From assembly GCF_021917145.1 (NCBI RefSeq), contig NC_061082.1, positions 8,034,237 to 8,098,236 of the forward strand: a stretch of DNA of 64,000 nt, given 5' to 3'. The position numbers and the translations under genes are program-made. The DNA comes from Hypomesus transpacificus (lineage: Eukaryota > Chordata > Actinopteri > Osmeriformes > Osmeridae). Shown piece after piece: positions 46,965 to 61,070 of the stretch; within the stretch, counting starts at the first letter, position 1; each line of letters begins with the position of its first letter. A model generated the notes under the pieces. That model made no database searches and had not been told where the DNA came from. It worked only from the letters and a program-made list of their open reading frames with translations.

Positions 46965-47030
<66 letters not shown>
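46965..47030. repeat. (ACAG)n tetranucleotide microsatellite
   Basis: About 16 perfect ACAG copies, flanked on both sides by TCTCAGACAG. The right-hand copy looks like a duplicated border of the array. Confidence 0.95.
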
Positions 47031-47034
<4 letters not shown>

Positions 47035-48553
47035 AGACAGACAGACCGAACTAGGTTTCCTTATGCCTATATCGAGCCAGTCAGGCAGGCAGACCAGCAG
47101 ACCAGACAGACCAGAACCCATTGGGTGAACCACTGACAGTGCATAAGAACACACTATTGATTGGCCACCAAGTTCATTTGCCAGCCCAATTCATCATGTT
47201 GGGGGAATAGGTGCGTGTAGGTGGGTTTGTCCAAGGCAAGGCAGACATACTGCAGTGTGCTCACGAGCAGCTTCCAGCCCACTACCTCTAGCCTCCGGAC
47301 CCCAGCCCCCAGCCACTAGCCTCTAACCTGCAGCCTCTAGCATCCTCCCCTAACCACCCCTGAGCCTCCAGCCTCCAGCCCCATCTAACACCCAGCCTTT
47401 AGGCTCTAGCCTCCCCGACCTCTAGCCTCCAGCATCCAGCTCCCCCCCCCCCCTCCCACACACACACCTGCTCCTGGACATGGTGTTAGAGGGGCAGCGA
47501 GGCATGACCGAGGCATGACTGAAGCCGGCCCGCGCCCAGATCATGTGACTTGACTGGAGCAGGATATTCTCTCATTCAGCACTTCTCCATCATTCAGTAG
47601 AATAGAGGAACACAGTAACATACCGACCCTGCCAGCGGCCACTGAGGACCTGCCTGCTGCCTGCCCTGAGCTGAACAAACACTGGAAACAGCCCTGGACA
47701 CCTCGTCTGTCAGATAGCCCACAGAAGGAACCTCACTGTGCAACATGCAAAGCATCACATTTCACCCTGTGTCATCCATGCCATTCACTCTGCTACAAAA
47801 CCTGGTGAATAATTGATTTCTCAGTTGTCAGAGACTATCCCTCATGTTCAGTTGAATAAATATCTGAGCCTTTAAAACGGACTAGTGTGACTTTAATTTA
47901 TTTCAGGGGAAAACGTTCACTCCAGTATGCCTGCTATAAATCTAGACTCTGGGTGTCCTTAGGCATATTTACCAGCCACATCACCAACAGTGGGATAACT
48001 GCTGACTCCCAGAGCCTACATCAAGTATTTGTGTTTATATAGATTAATATAACAAAATACCACAATCATTCAACCTGAATTAACTTACACCAAAGAGCTC
48101 CAGCTGAATTTAAAATCACACACTTATTTCCAAGCCTGCCAGCAACAACAACTGTCATCAAAGTCTGATATCTCGCATTTATTTTATGAAAGAAAACCAT
48201 AAATAGCTTCCTACGGCAGTAAACAGTCCACACACATTAGATATGAGAGAGGTCACCTCCTGCCTGCCTGCTTACCTTGGTCGTGTGTGTGAACGTATAT
48301 GGAAGAATCGCTGGGTTATCAGCTCCGCACGGCAGGCAGCCACAATCTCCCTCAGTCTCTCTCGCTCTCCAGTGCTGTAGTACGCTGGCTGTGTGTGTGT
48401 GGCGTGAGGTTGAATACTCTAGCTCTCTGGCTGGCTATTGTTACAGGCAGGGGAGCCGCACTGAGCATGCTCCAACTGAACAGCCCTTGCCGTTGGCATG
48501 GAAACCGGGAAGCGGCAGCCGTGTGCCCCAAGTGTTCTCTCTCTCTCTCACTT

Positions 48554-48589
<36 letters not shown>

Positions 48590-48738
48590 TCTCTATCTCT
48601 TTTTCTCTCTCCCTTACTATACACACTTAGCCACACACTTAACCACATACACACACACACAGCCACTCTCTTTCCACATGGTCTCATAGCAAAGCTCAAT
48701 GGATTTCCCATCCGGTAGCCTCATTCTCCCTCATCTTT

Positions 48739-48770
<32 letters not shown>

Positions 48771-51700
48771 TATTTCGCACATCATTTATCATTCATTTCA
48801 TTAAATCACACAGGCTGAGCGATGTAAACTTAAACAGCTGCCTATTCTTAAAATCGTCACTGACAATGAATCTCTATCTAAATCAGCACTTTCCCTAAAG
48901 AATAATCAACTCATCTGAAAACCTATGATACAAACCAAGCTTTACCATCTTGTAGCCTGGATTACACTGAGAGCCCCCCCTGTATGAGAGTATTTAGTGA
49001 GATGGTGTTGTGTGGTGTAATTACAGTGGGTTTTGCTTGGCATATGGATAGGGCTAATCTGCCTCCAGCTCCTGGTACCACCCAGGCACCCTACTTCCTG
49101 TAAGGATCACAGCCAACACAGCCTGCAGCCAGCCAACACAGACAACAGTCATAAGGCTCTGGGTGTGTGTGTGTGTGTGGCCACCACACACCATTTGAAA
49201 ACAAGTGTCATTGCCTGATCTATGATAATGCTGTGGCTGCATCAATACAACCAGAGCTAAATAGAAACAAATGGCTCCTCCTTGTTTGGGTTCTGCCTTT
49301 GTGACTAATCACCAGAGGAAAGTGGAGGAACCTGCGGTCAATATTATCAGCATCCAATACTGCTCCGGCCTGGGGGCTACCTCCACTAAACATAGCTCCT
49401 CTGTTCAGGTCAGGCCAGGTACAGCCAGTCCCCATCGACGGGGCCATGCTAAAAGCCTTCATGGTTGAGCTGAGCTCAGGCTGTCAGAGCTCTTCTCTGC
49501 TGTGCAACAACTCTGTCGTGTCAGGGGAATCAATGAGAGGATGCATGGAACAAGGAAGTATTAATCAAACGAATCTAAGACATGAATCAAAGCAGGCGTT
49601 CGCACGAGACGCGACCGTCGCCAACGCAGCCATCAAAGACCACTTGACACGAATCCACCGACGTGAGTGCAGATGCCTGGTGGGGCACACTGCTGTGTTC
49701 ACCGGTGGGCACCGGGGGGCCTACAGAGGAGAACCAGAGACATCTGACATGCCCTCCCCCCCGTGGAGCCTGACAGGAGGGTGTTCAGGCAGACCCGGAG
49801 CATGAGAGGGCTCTTCGGCGTGTTCCTATCCCACTGGGGGGGGGGGGGGGGACAGGGTTGCAGGTGGCCCTCAACACCAGAGGGAGGACTGGCCGTCCCC
49901 TGCCCTCCTCCCGCCCCGCGTTTCGTATATACATCATTGATGAGGGCTCCGCCACGCGCTTAATAATTCATCGGGCCCTCGCTCCGCTCTGCTGTTCGGT
50001 GAGTCACGGGCGGCCTTGACGGAAAGAGGGGGGAGGGGGAGAGGGACACCGAGCCAGAAAGGGAGAGGGAGACAGAGAGAGGTGGAATATCAAACTTATC
50101 ACCATGTCTCTTCTTTTGGAATGTGCGTGGCCCATGACCCAGGGGGCTGCTGGGAGAAGAGGGCACAGCGTGAGAACGACGCTAAATGAGGAGAAGCCTC
50201 CTATCTGAGCCGGATGCTGGGAAATCGTCAGAGAGAAGAGACAAGTGTCAATGTCACAGGGGTTTCCCTCGCGCATCCAGACGCACACGCGTGCACAAAC
50301 GCACACGCGCACACAGAGCAACACAGCACAATATGCAACAGATACAGCAACTGCAAGCACAGGACATAGAAGCAACTGCATTCTATTTATGGAGTTTATA
50401 TTCAAAACTGTCCATGGCAAAGCGGAATCAGACCGATGAATGTTTACAGTCAGGCCGGACAGCGTAAACCAGAAGCCTTCCTTCCGCTGCATTCTAGAAC
50501 ATTCACCAGCACACAATGGCTAATGTGTTGACCCCCTCTGGGGAGGAACAATGCACTGTTTGTGACCCCCTCTGTTACATGGACATGTTTTGTCATGGAG
50601 GGGAGTGGAGGGGTGGTGAAAAACTGTCCAGGGTTCACTGGTTTGTTTTGCTTTGGCTCCAGTACCATGCATAACAACCGCAATGCTACTGGGAGACACA
50701 ATGATGACCTTTGATGACCAGCCAGATGAGAGAGACAATCAATTGAGGGATGGAGTAAATGTACAAAGGACACAGTGACACAGCTACAACTGAGGAGGTC
50801 AGGCTCACATTCAGTAAACATACAGTATATTCATACTATCACTGGTTGGAAGCTATGTTCCCATGTTATCGACACCCCGGGATCGATATCAGACAGAAGA
50901 ATAGGCTAAACCGATGAACGACTGTATATGACCCATGCAAAGGCCGGCACAGTGGTGAAGACACCTGAACCCAACGGACCTATTCCACTGCTTTGAGTGT
51001 CATACAGTCAATCATCCTCACAACACGTACGCTTCGACTGCTGTCGAAAGGCCTCCTGCCCATGACGCTTGCATCATGGGCTTACCCTCCCGTCCACTTT
51101 ACACTGAGCAGTGTGAGCAGGCAGGGGCAAGGCAGCATGGGAACTGGCCCACATTCCTCAGCAGAGGTGCTGCTTCATTGAGTCATGACAATTGTGTGAT
51201 TGTCTGTGTGTGTGTGTGTGTGTGAGAGAGAGTGTGTGTGTGTGTGCTCTGAGCATGTATGTCAGCGTTCCAGTTTGGATACATGGAGACGCCACAACTA
51301 AGCTAAATTAGAGAAGGCAGATTCCACATCGAAGGTCAGCCAGTGGAACAGATGACATGGATCGAATTGAATTGCTCATAGAGAACTCCAGCCTACGACC
51401 CAGAAGATACACGCACACAGACACTAACTCCCCAACACACACACACGCGCACACACACAACAAGCTAATTCTAACCCAGTTTTGATCCGTAGGTATAAAG
51501 CCATATTTGCCCAGTACAAATGTTATGGCTCTCGAAGCGGTGGAGGGCCACATCATCCATTACATAAAGCCAGCTCTCTGACCTATATTCTCCGGCTGAC
51601 ACTGGTAGGCACAAGAGCAACGGGGCGGTAGTCCTGCTGTGGCAGTCATAGCTGTCTGACAGTGTGTTGGGTTCAAGAGACCTTCAGACCCTAGGCCCGG

Positions 51701-52376
51701 GATGCTGATTAAATGTCCTGGCCGTCGAGAGAACATGCTAACACAATCAGGCGACCACAGCAGTACAGTACATCGAATCAGCCAGACAGGCCTCCTGATG
51801 GGAACCCATGAAATCCGATTTCCCTTATCAATCCATCGTCCCCGAAGACAGCGAGGGCTTTATGGCTGAAACATGATCGGCCTGGCTCCTCTTTCACTCA
51901 GCTACGGCCTGCTAATCAGCCCTGCATGGTAGCCCCTTTCCAACTGATTCCACTGAGCTCCATTCAAGCACTGCCGGACATAATGACATGCAGCCACATC
52001 ACTACAGCTACGCATGTCCACCGGCTAGACTGTTACCGCTGGGAAATCATGGAGGAGAACCTCGAGGCCAGACAGAATCTGATGGAGTTCTACCCCTCTC
52101 TGGAAAATGTCTATTTCAAGCCTGTACTGAACCTCTTCACCAGATAAATACTCGACTCTCGAATCAAGCTTCCACTGTCTAGGAAGGCTGAAATGCATTG
52201 TCCTCCACAGTGGAATGCACAGCATGATTCTTATGCTAAACCACCATGGATGGATGAGCCCATTGATTCAGTAGCTACTACACAGATGAGGGTGTTTACA
52301 GCCAGATCAATACTGTTCCTGATTCTGCTTGGGCAATCGTCAATATTGCTTATAAGCATCAGTGTAGTATGAGTGA

Positions 52377-52494
52377 ATGTGTATGTGTGGTGGTGTGTAT
52401 GTGTATGTGTGGTGGTGTGTATGTGTATGTGTGGTGGTGTGTATGTGTATGTGTGGTGGTGTGTATGTGTATGTGTGGTGGTGTGTATGTGTAT
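52377..52494. repeat. 22-bp GT-rich minisatellite
   Basis: Five copies of a 22-bp unit (TGGTGGTGTGTATGTGTATGTG), spaced exactly 22 bp (GTGGTGG near 52386, 52408, 52430, 52452 and 52474). It is open in all three plus frames, which explains several Val/Cys-rich open frames there. Confidence 0.9.
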
Positions 52495-55400
52495 TTGTGT
52501 GCGTCTGCGTGCGTCGGTTGGTTGGGCGGCTTGGCCAAAGCGTCTTCGCTCAGCCTCATCAAGATTCAGACAGCTCCATGTTAATAGGAGGAAGTGCACA
52601 CCACTTCACAGGCTTGAATATTTATACAACAAAAGGCGAGGCAGGAGAGGTCCTTTTCAGCATGCACGCACATCTTGAGCATTATGATGCAGAGTACTCC
52701 GTGGGCGAGCGGGGGTCATCATGACATTGAGCTGGGACCCTCTGAAAGCCACAAGCGAGGAAGAGTCTGTTGAAACAAAGGGGAAATCTACATGCGAGGA
52801 TGGACCTCATCTCAATCCTATCCACAAGTAAGCCAGACTAAGCAGTTGACGATGACTGCCTTGGCTGAGCCGTAACCAAGATTCCTGTTTGCCAGAACCC
52901 TGCCTGAGAGCTGCACAAGGACACACAACAGGGGATAGACCTGCTGAGGAGGAAACCTTGACAGCTGTGAAACAACAAAGCCTGGATGGCTGTTGACACT
53001 CCAACACAGAGCAGTGTGTGTAGATAAGCGCGAGCTGGAACGAAATAAAGCGTTGTCGGGCCTTAAAAGCGATAATATTCATTTGAATAAACAAACATCA
53101 CTTTGAGACAGGCGGTCCTTTGTGAAGTCAGGGACAGCTTACGGGGCAGTACAGACCAGCATGATTACTGTGCCCATTGGGCTTCGCTGGAGAACAAAGA
53201 AAACTGAAACGGAACGATGGAAAAATCCGTCAATCCTTCTGTTTGAAGTAAAAAAAAAGAAATCCCGCTTCAGTCATGACAGAACCTCTCTGCTAATGTA
53301 TGTGAGACACCCAGAGATGTGTCCTGAGGTTCTAAAAGGCCGGTGAGGTTCCTCCCTCTACCCCGGACTGACTTACCCTTTCAACCAGACATGGTCAGGG
53401 GAAAGCAAGAGAGCAGGGTACTGCCGATTCAGCTCCTTTGAGGATAATCCCCAGGTTTTACTGTCTAAAATGCAGCCTTGACCTGAATATCAATAGTTGG
53501 CAGCTCTACATCTACATTCGACAGTCAGACAGGTAACGGGGGCCGGGCTGCATTCTTCTACACACATTACCATTCGGCATCAGTGTGCAGCTCCCACCAC
53601 ATGCTCACACACACATCCACCGTCAGCCTTCCTCTATAGGAGCTGGACGAATGTACATGGAGAGAATAGCAAAATATAGTATTTTCCCCACTTTGCTCTG
53701 AGGAACAAACCCACCGTAAAACGCGTTTTCTCCAATATCTTTCCTGTTTCTTCACTCCACTGAAGTTCTCCACTGGATAATTGCCTTTGGATGGAAAGTA
53801 GGGATGTTAAAATGAGAGAGTCGGTCGGGCTAGCCCTGCAGGGCGCCCGGTTAGCCATGTGTGGTGTGCGGTCAGCGTGAACAACCCCGCAGGGTGACTG
53901 ACTGGTGAGCAGCCATTACCTTTCCAGACACTCAGCCCACAGCCTCCAGTCTACAGGACTGGTGTGGGCTGGGAAAGGGGAGAGCGATAGAGGGGGAGAG
54001 AAGGCAGGGGGTCGGAGGAGGAGGAGGAGAGAGATCACAGCAGGAACGACTCTGTATATTTACCCATGGCTACCCTCAATGATGTGGACACAGTGCATAC
54101 AACAGTGCACACTGTAGGGGAGCTTTTACTGAGGAGCGGGGCTGTGAACTGTCCAGGCACTGTCACTCAGGGAGGGACCGGCTGACGGATGGCCAGGCGG
54201 CATCTAGTCTATGGCATGGTACCTGCTTCCCTTCTCTTGGGGGGGAGTCAGACATGCATTGTGCTTTCTTGGTTTAAAAACAAAACAAAAACAAGAGGCT
54301 AATACTAGACTAATAGGCCTTAATGGATTTGCCTAGCAATGGGGATAATCACTATGTTGTTACTGGGAGATCAAGGCCATACTGGACAAGGCCATGGGGC
54401 TGAATGACCAAGGACAGACGCTGTTGGAACTGTAGGTCCTGTTTCCAGGGCAGAATTGAAATGGAATTTGATGATAGAATGTTATAAATGCAAATTGTGT
54501 GATGCGAGTCAAAGTTGCATGGGCGAAACTGTGAAGCAATATAACGTCAGTGGGTGTATCAAACTGTAGCATAATCTGAAGAACAAACACATTGAATGTG
54601 ACGGGAGCATTGGATCTCATCGTAGGATTCAAATGGCCCATTGGAAAATGGAAAACAGAGAGAGCGTCAAATATGTTCAAAATGAGCTAATCCACTTTGT
54701 GTGTGTGTGTGTTTTGTGCACTACCCATTCTGTATCAGCTGTCAAACTGACAAGCCCTACCAACGTGTTTTAGCTCATGTCATTTCCCTCCACCAGGGCT
54801 AGTTTGTTTGACAGAGCGTGGCTGGTAAATGCTAGGATTAGCATTTTACGAAGTGACCTTCCTGACTAAGAGTGGCATTCATTTTCCACTTCAAGGTTTC
54901 CTGCTCAGGTCGGAAAAGCTAAATGTTTATAAGGTTGCAACCAAACACGTCACACACTCATCAAGAGCTGTTAATGTATAGTTATACTGTCATTATGCAC
55001 ACACACACATACACACTCAGGATACACATTAGCGTATAGGCTATGTTTGTATATTGTAGGCTACTGTATGTGTGTGTGTGTATGTGTGTGTTAGAAGGGA
55101 CACTACTGGGACACTACATCACGGATGTCGTTTCTCATTACCATTGTGTTGTTGCCCCAGCTGCACAGCCTTTAATCACTCCTCAGGTAATTAGTGTATC
55201 TGCCGTACGGATAGGGACCGGCTTCCAGCCCAGCCTCCACTCCACCTCAGGCCTCCCAGCTTGTCCTCCGCCTGCTGCCCTTTTGTTGATTGTCTTATCG
55301 AGGGGGGAGGAGGAGTGACACATATATCTATGTCTCTGATCCTGCCTTCATCTGGCTCCCCATGCAGCTGTGACTGATGTTAGAGTGGGACACAGAGGGA

Positions 55401-57466
55401 GCTGGGGTCTGTTTACCCCCCTAGCCAGCCACAGAGGTCAGTCTCAGGGGAGGAGGGGAGGGGAGAGATGAAAGAGGAGGGGACTGTTGGGCCGGCTGCT
55501 CTCGAAATGGACGGCATGACTCACTGAGGTAGCAAGCTGGTAATTACCATTCCTGACAATATTCAACTGCCATTGTATTTCAAAAATAAAAAAAGCTATC
55601 GGTTTCAACACACATTACTGCTGATTCCTATCAGAGTAGAGGAAAGTGAAGATGGGAGTCATTCATCAATAAGCCATTTTCAGCATTTTCAGCATTGCAT
55701 TACAAAGGTCTAATGGTGTTCTTGGAACAAAACCGCATACCTCTCACCAAGGACAAGGGCTAGCTGATATGACCTTAGATCTATGGGAATTTGTAAACCG
55801 CTCTCCTCCAGTCACAACTACAACGACAGCTACTAGCGCTGATCTGCACAGGGACTATCCTCTTTCAAGTGCTAGAGGACACGCAAAAACTAAATATAGA
55901 TCTGAAAATACATACAATACATGCTGTGGTACTTCTGCTTGCATGTTATCAATTTATTTATGTAGGCCTAATCCAAGTAAGAGACTATTTATTATCCATT
56001 ATTAAGGTTGTTAATAAAACAACAACCTAATGTATAATAGCAGCAGAGAGGACTAATGAGCCCCTTTGAGAGTTAACACAGCTCAGTGCCAGTGGAATGT
56101 CAATTTATGATATTTGAGTGAACCCCTTCTTTCCAGCCAATGATGTACCAGCAATTCTGTTCCAGCCAATTGCCTTTGGCGAGGCGAGCTTTCCTCCTTG
56201 TTTTATTTTGTGAATGCACTGTCAATCGAACTTGAGCTGGAAGAAAGTGCAGAAGTCCAGACGAGAATTGGGGGTTTGCTGTTTGTCATATTTAAATGTA
56301 TTTTATAATATGACTTTGTGCAGCTTTAAAGGACTTAGTACACCAGATAGAACTGGCTCAGTTTGAGTGTTTGTTCTAAGCTACATTAAGAAACACGTGG
56401 ACACAGTCAAACGCAAGAAAGATTTTTAATCCATAATCTGTGTCCAAGCATGCAGAAATAAATCTATACAGTATATCTCAGTAATATTAGAACTGCATCC
56501 ATCTATGTAGGCCTATACTATACAAAAACAGAACTTGTTATGACCGTAATCACTGCTCTAATGACCATTAAGCATTGAAAGCTAATGGCCTAAAAAACTC
56601 TCAATCTCAGCCAATAAATTAATGGAACGCAATTACACTTCCTCGAACCGAGCCGACTTGCCTCAAATAAGAAGAGTGCCATTATAGAGCCTGTCTAAAT
56701 GTATACATCAGCATTAGAGCATCTGAGTAACCCTCACCTGCCCAAGATATCTGCTGGCCTGGCAGCTGTAGCCTGACTGATGGACTGTCTCATTAGGTTT
56801 AGTGCTATTGACTCCTGTTAGCTCCCTGTGTGGCTATGGCCACAGAGTCCTGGACTCCACTGTGCCATTCCCTGATCTTTCTTCCTCTCTTGATTAAATC
56901 CCTGTTGATCTCAGTGTGGATCTGGAGAGCAAAGCCTTAACAATCTACATACAAATAAAATGGTTTGCATAGTTCTTTGTGTAATTTCACTTTGTCCCCA
57001 TGTCTTTTGTCTTGTTCAATTAGCTTTTTTGGGGCAAGTGCATTGTGCAGACCAAAGATCCAGCTGATCAAAACATTTGATCTGTGACCTGTATCCTCTG
57101 TAAAAAAAGAAAAGTGGAATTCAACTACAATGGATGGATGTACTTGAATTACACTGACTAGAGATGTTGAAATCAAAATGTGAAGCACTGATCTATTGAC
57201 ATTAAGCCATTTTCACAGGTTTGTTAAAATGAAAGAAAAACAAACTGGTATCCAAAGACAACATCTGCCTACTTTTAGCCTGGATGTGCATGCACGAGTT
57301 TGAATTCCCACATGCCTTGCCACCTAGAAAGCACAGCATTACCTCAGTGTCTGCTGAGGTGCACCTGCTTCCCCCAATGGAGTCCCTGGTTTAACGCTGC
57401 ATGTGATACTAATAGGCCTTAACACTGACGACAGAAATCCCCATAGGTGAACTGACCTCACTCACC

Positions 57467-57508
57467 ATGGCAGCTGTTTCGGATTCCATCGCTGACACTT
57501 TTACACAG
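57467..57508 (+). other. Possible short first coding exon (14 codons)
   Basis: CACCATGG gives a strong translation start context. It is followed by 14 open codons (MAAVSDSIADTFTQ) and a good splice donor CAG|GTAATG. I could not find a matching downstream exon or recognise the peptide. It may be chance. Confidence 0.15.
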
Positions 57509-58432
57509 GTAATGAAATCCCCTTTTACAGGCACGCACGATGCTTATCCTATTACCCAGAGACAGACAAAAATGTAATTTCTGGGAAAAAGTTTAAAATA
57601 CAATAGTGAAGTAGCTTTATGTAAAACGTGGCCTACTCATCTTACAAATGTTAGAACAGCATAAATCAACATTAATTTCAGGGGTTAGCCCTGTACAGCT
57701 ATGGTTTTGTTTATGAAGATTTGATATGATTATATGATTTTTTCAACAGTTTTCTTTAACATTGGCTGTACAGTATTTTTCTAAATTAAATTTGTTAGCA
57801 CGAGACGTAGTCTAAAATTAAATCCCAACATCAGTGATACCAAGTTCCTAATAAATACCGTGTACTGTTGTACTGGAAATGTGCCCAACATAAAAAAGTG
57901 TTTCGTTATTACATAGGCTACGTGCTAGCTATATCAGTAGTCTACTGTTAAAAGTTGGGAGGAACGTTGGCAGAACAGATGGTCCTCGTCCCCTAAAAAG
58001 TACTGGTATTGGTGCATACTCGCGAATTTAAAGGTACGCACTTCCGTTAGTTTGCGGGTCATAATTCATAGTAAACCATAATCCATGTTTTTAAACGAAG
58101 ATCGTTTTAGGTAGATAGTTTTCTTACCTCGTTTATTTGTTGAGTGCAGCGCAGAGGCTACTTTGTATCATTTGGTCCTTGTTGGGTTTCCTTGGTAACC
58201 GAACGCAGAGCAAGCCCTTGGACAGTGGTAAAGATGTTCTGTCCCTCCTCCTTCCTAAAACGAGGCAGGATAAACTCAGACCAAGAGAGCTTATGCCTAC
58301 TTACTCTCCAAACTAAGGAGGTGATACCTACATGATAATCTAATAGTTCTATATTACTGAATATTACATTTAGGCGTACTTAATTAAAAATACCTTATTT
58401 CCACTTTACACATATGGCACACAAAACTCTAG

Positions 58433-58456
58433 CCCCCCCCCCCCCCCCCCCCCCCC
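58433..58456. repeat. 24-base C homopolymer
   Basis: An uninterrupted C run, G-quadruplex-forming on the minus strand. Confidence 0.9.
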
Positions 58457-59040
58457 TTATTCCTGCATTTCACCCTATACAATCAAGGTTGTCTGAAATA
58501 TGGATAGTAGATGACTACCTGACTATTATCTAACTGCAGGAGGGAATCCACCGTTAAATCATGTTGTACAAGAGAATTGGTATCTAGAAACGGAAAATAA
58601 ATCTCACCACCCAAGGTGCAGATGCTATCACTTGCAATTGATATCCTACCCTACCTGAAACACATTAACACACATTCTATCTCCCTCTTGCAGTGGAATC
58701 TGGCAAAATCAATGACAGCCCATATCACTTTCACTTTAATTTGAGTATTGTTGCTAATTGAGACATTATACAGCCAAATAATTCATAAATCATATTGCCT
58801 AATGTGTCTTCAAATGTAGTCGTTAATTCTTATAGAGGGTCCCCAACCCACCAGCGCCCCTAATATTGCGCTATACTGATACATATCTAAATTGATGGAA
58901 GGACCACACATAAAGAAGAGGTAGTTAGATTACAAACCCATGTGTCAGTTATTTTTTTGCGTTTTCCGAAGACGAAAGCCATCAAATTGTCAACCTCTTT
59001 TGGGCTTTCAACCAAAAGATTGATTGACAAGACCTTTGGT

Positions 59041-59201
59041 AAATGAGACCAAGCAATCTAAATGTACTGGCCAATCAAAGCAAAGCATGGGCGGAGTTTG
59101 GATGCTACAAACGAGGTAGCCATAACTAGCTACAAAGTTTTATGTGGATACCAGCTGCTAGCAAGCTAGCAGCATATAATTAGAAACTTTTCTTTGTTAT
59201 A
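59041..59201 (+). promoter_or_regulatory. eaf2 promoter and 5'UTR
   Basis: It contains CCAAT at 59071-59075 and a GC box, GGGCGG, at 59089-59094, 108-130 bp before the ATG. No TATA box. The spacing suits transcription start about 50-80 bp before the start codon. Confidence 0.5.
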
Positions 59202-61070
59202 ATGAATGGAACAGCTTACTCCAACTTTGACAACCAGGAACATGTTTTGAAATTAGGTGAAACGTTTGAGAAACAACCCAAAAGCGCATACCACACAGTG
59301 CGATGTAAGTGCCATTCTGAACTCTGGGTATGCTACAACATCTAACATTAGCTAGCCTGCAAGGCTAGCTAAACACTCGAAATGAACATTTTATGCTAGT
59401 AAGTGACTAGGCTAGTTTGCTAGCTCTAGTGTTTTTTGATTTTATATCGATGTTTGCAAGTGATCAGTCGTAATATAAGTAACTTGTCAACATTGTGTTA
59501 TGTTACTGTAGCTATACACATAGAGATGTGGGGTGATTATTCCTGCGATATAGAACCAAAAATTTGCCCCCTAAAATTGGCTTGCTAGCTACGTAGCCTT
59601 GGTTAGCTTGAATAATTCAGTTCGATGCAACTAGCTTGCCACCTGGCGTCCAGCACGGGTCGTAGTTGCATTATGCCACCATCTATTGGTAAAACCAGGG
59701 TAGCTGCACGCAATTTTCAGTTTTAATAAATGTTTTGATGCAGATGACTTCAAACCAGCGTCCATTGACACCGCATGTGAGGGTGAGCTTGAAGTGGGCA
59801 AAGGGGAACAAGTAACAATAACGCTACCCAATTTAGAGGTAAGAAATATATTGTATAACAAATAGACTTTGTTAATATGCGTTGGATTTTGGGAAGGTGG
59901 GCTACACAGTATTGAGTTTTTACAAATGTTCTTGGTTATATCTTAGGGATCCACTGCCCCAGTGACAGTCTTCAAAGGATCCAAGAGGCCATACATGAAA
60001 GAATGTATTCTCATTGTGAACCACGACACGGGGGAATATCGTCTGGAGAAACTAAACAGCAACATTGCAGTAAAGAAGACCAGGTGGGTGGGCAAGGATA
60101 TATTTGTAGTGGTACATTCAACCAGATCAATTCATAAGCGGATGGAATCACACAGCGTCAAATAGTCAGTTTCCAGCCGCATCTCTCTGTAGCCTTTCAG
60201 CCTCTACTGGGCTAATTTATTTTTCTTTTGGAGGGGCAACATCCATGGGTAGGAATGTGTTTTGAGAAGGAAACCAAGGAGCCACTATTTAAGGAGACTT
60301 GTAGAATGTAAGCCCCAGTGTGTGTTCTCAGAGCTGAGGGCAGCAGTAAGGTCCAGTCCCGTCTGGAGCAGCAGACCAGTCGTCTGAGCCAGGCACAACA
60401 GATCAAGAGTGGCAGCAGCAGCAGCAGCAAGGCCGCTGCCGGCTCCAAGAGTTCCCCTCCCAAAGAGAAGATGTCTCCGGCCGCCTCGCCCATGGATGAC
60501 ATCGAAAGAGGTAACCAGCCTGCTTTCTTTGGAACCAGCAGGCCTCGTCAGCAGTCCTGTGCATGCACATCATCTCAGTGGGTGGTTGTTCGGCAACTCT
60601 ACACAATGTTGTTGTTCCCCGTCCACAGAGCTGATGGCGGAGGCGCGGGTCATGGACCAGATGAGCAGCGGCGACAGCTCCTCTGACTCCCACAGCTCCT
60701 CCTCCAGCAGCGAGGACAGCTCCAGCAGCAGCGACTCTGAAGGGGAGGGGGGGGCCCGCGCGCGGACCTCACCCCCGAACACGATCCCCCCGCCCGGGCC
60801 ACCTCCCCTCCAGGGCATGCCCATCCTCACCACCACCACCACCTCCTCCCACACCCGGCCAGAGGAAGGAGGAGGCCACCTGATGAACACGCTGAGTGAG
60901 TTCTTCCTGGTTCCTTTGCTGACTAATTAGATCACCACTGCTAGACTACTACTCGATGTGGCAAAAACCTGGAATATAGTGCCGTCAAAGCAAACTGTCC
61001 TTCCTTCCTTCCACGTGTAGAGAATGACCTCCAGCTGAGCGAGTCCGGCAGTGACAGCGATGACGACTGA
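59202..61070 (+). CDS. eaf2: ELL-associated factor 2
   Basis: EAF proteins bind ELL and increase its stimulation of RNA polymerase II elongation, in the nucleus. Six exons join in frame to 276 aa: 59202-59304, 59744-59838, 59947-60083, 60332-60510, 60629-60895 and 61021-61070. The conserved EAF N-terminal domain covers about residues 14-112 ([77 protein letters not shown]). A Ser/Lys linker, [19 protein letters not shown] and a Ser/Asp-rich activation segment follow. A Pro-rich block leads to the C-terminal motif [20 protein letters not shown], shared by all EAFs. LKLGE, KQP and [13 protein letters not shown] favour EAF2 over EAF1. The ATG is the first in the exon. Confidence 0.93.

Larger units (their letters stand above)
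45677..57466. other. Gene-free stretch, part 3
   Basis: About 12 kb with no supported gene on either strand. It holds CT microsatellites (46579-46610, 46689-46740, 48536-48612), an ACAG tetranucleotide array, short GT and CA runs (51205-51245, 54697-54712), a 22-bp GT minisatellite and a G run near 49839-49850. Several AT-rich, repeat-free blocks (about 53010-53110, 55550-55700 and 56090-56350) are candidates for conserved noncoding elements. Confidence 0.5.

Noticed and set aside
56725-56740. Minus-strand donor CAG|GTGAGG as a RhoGEF 5' exon
   Set aside because: A lone donor motif with no coding support or identifiable promoter; such motifs occur often by chance in 20 kb.
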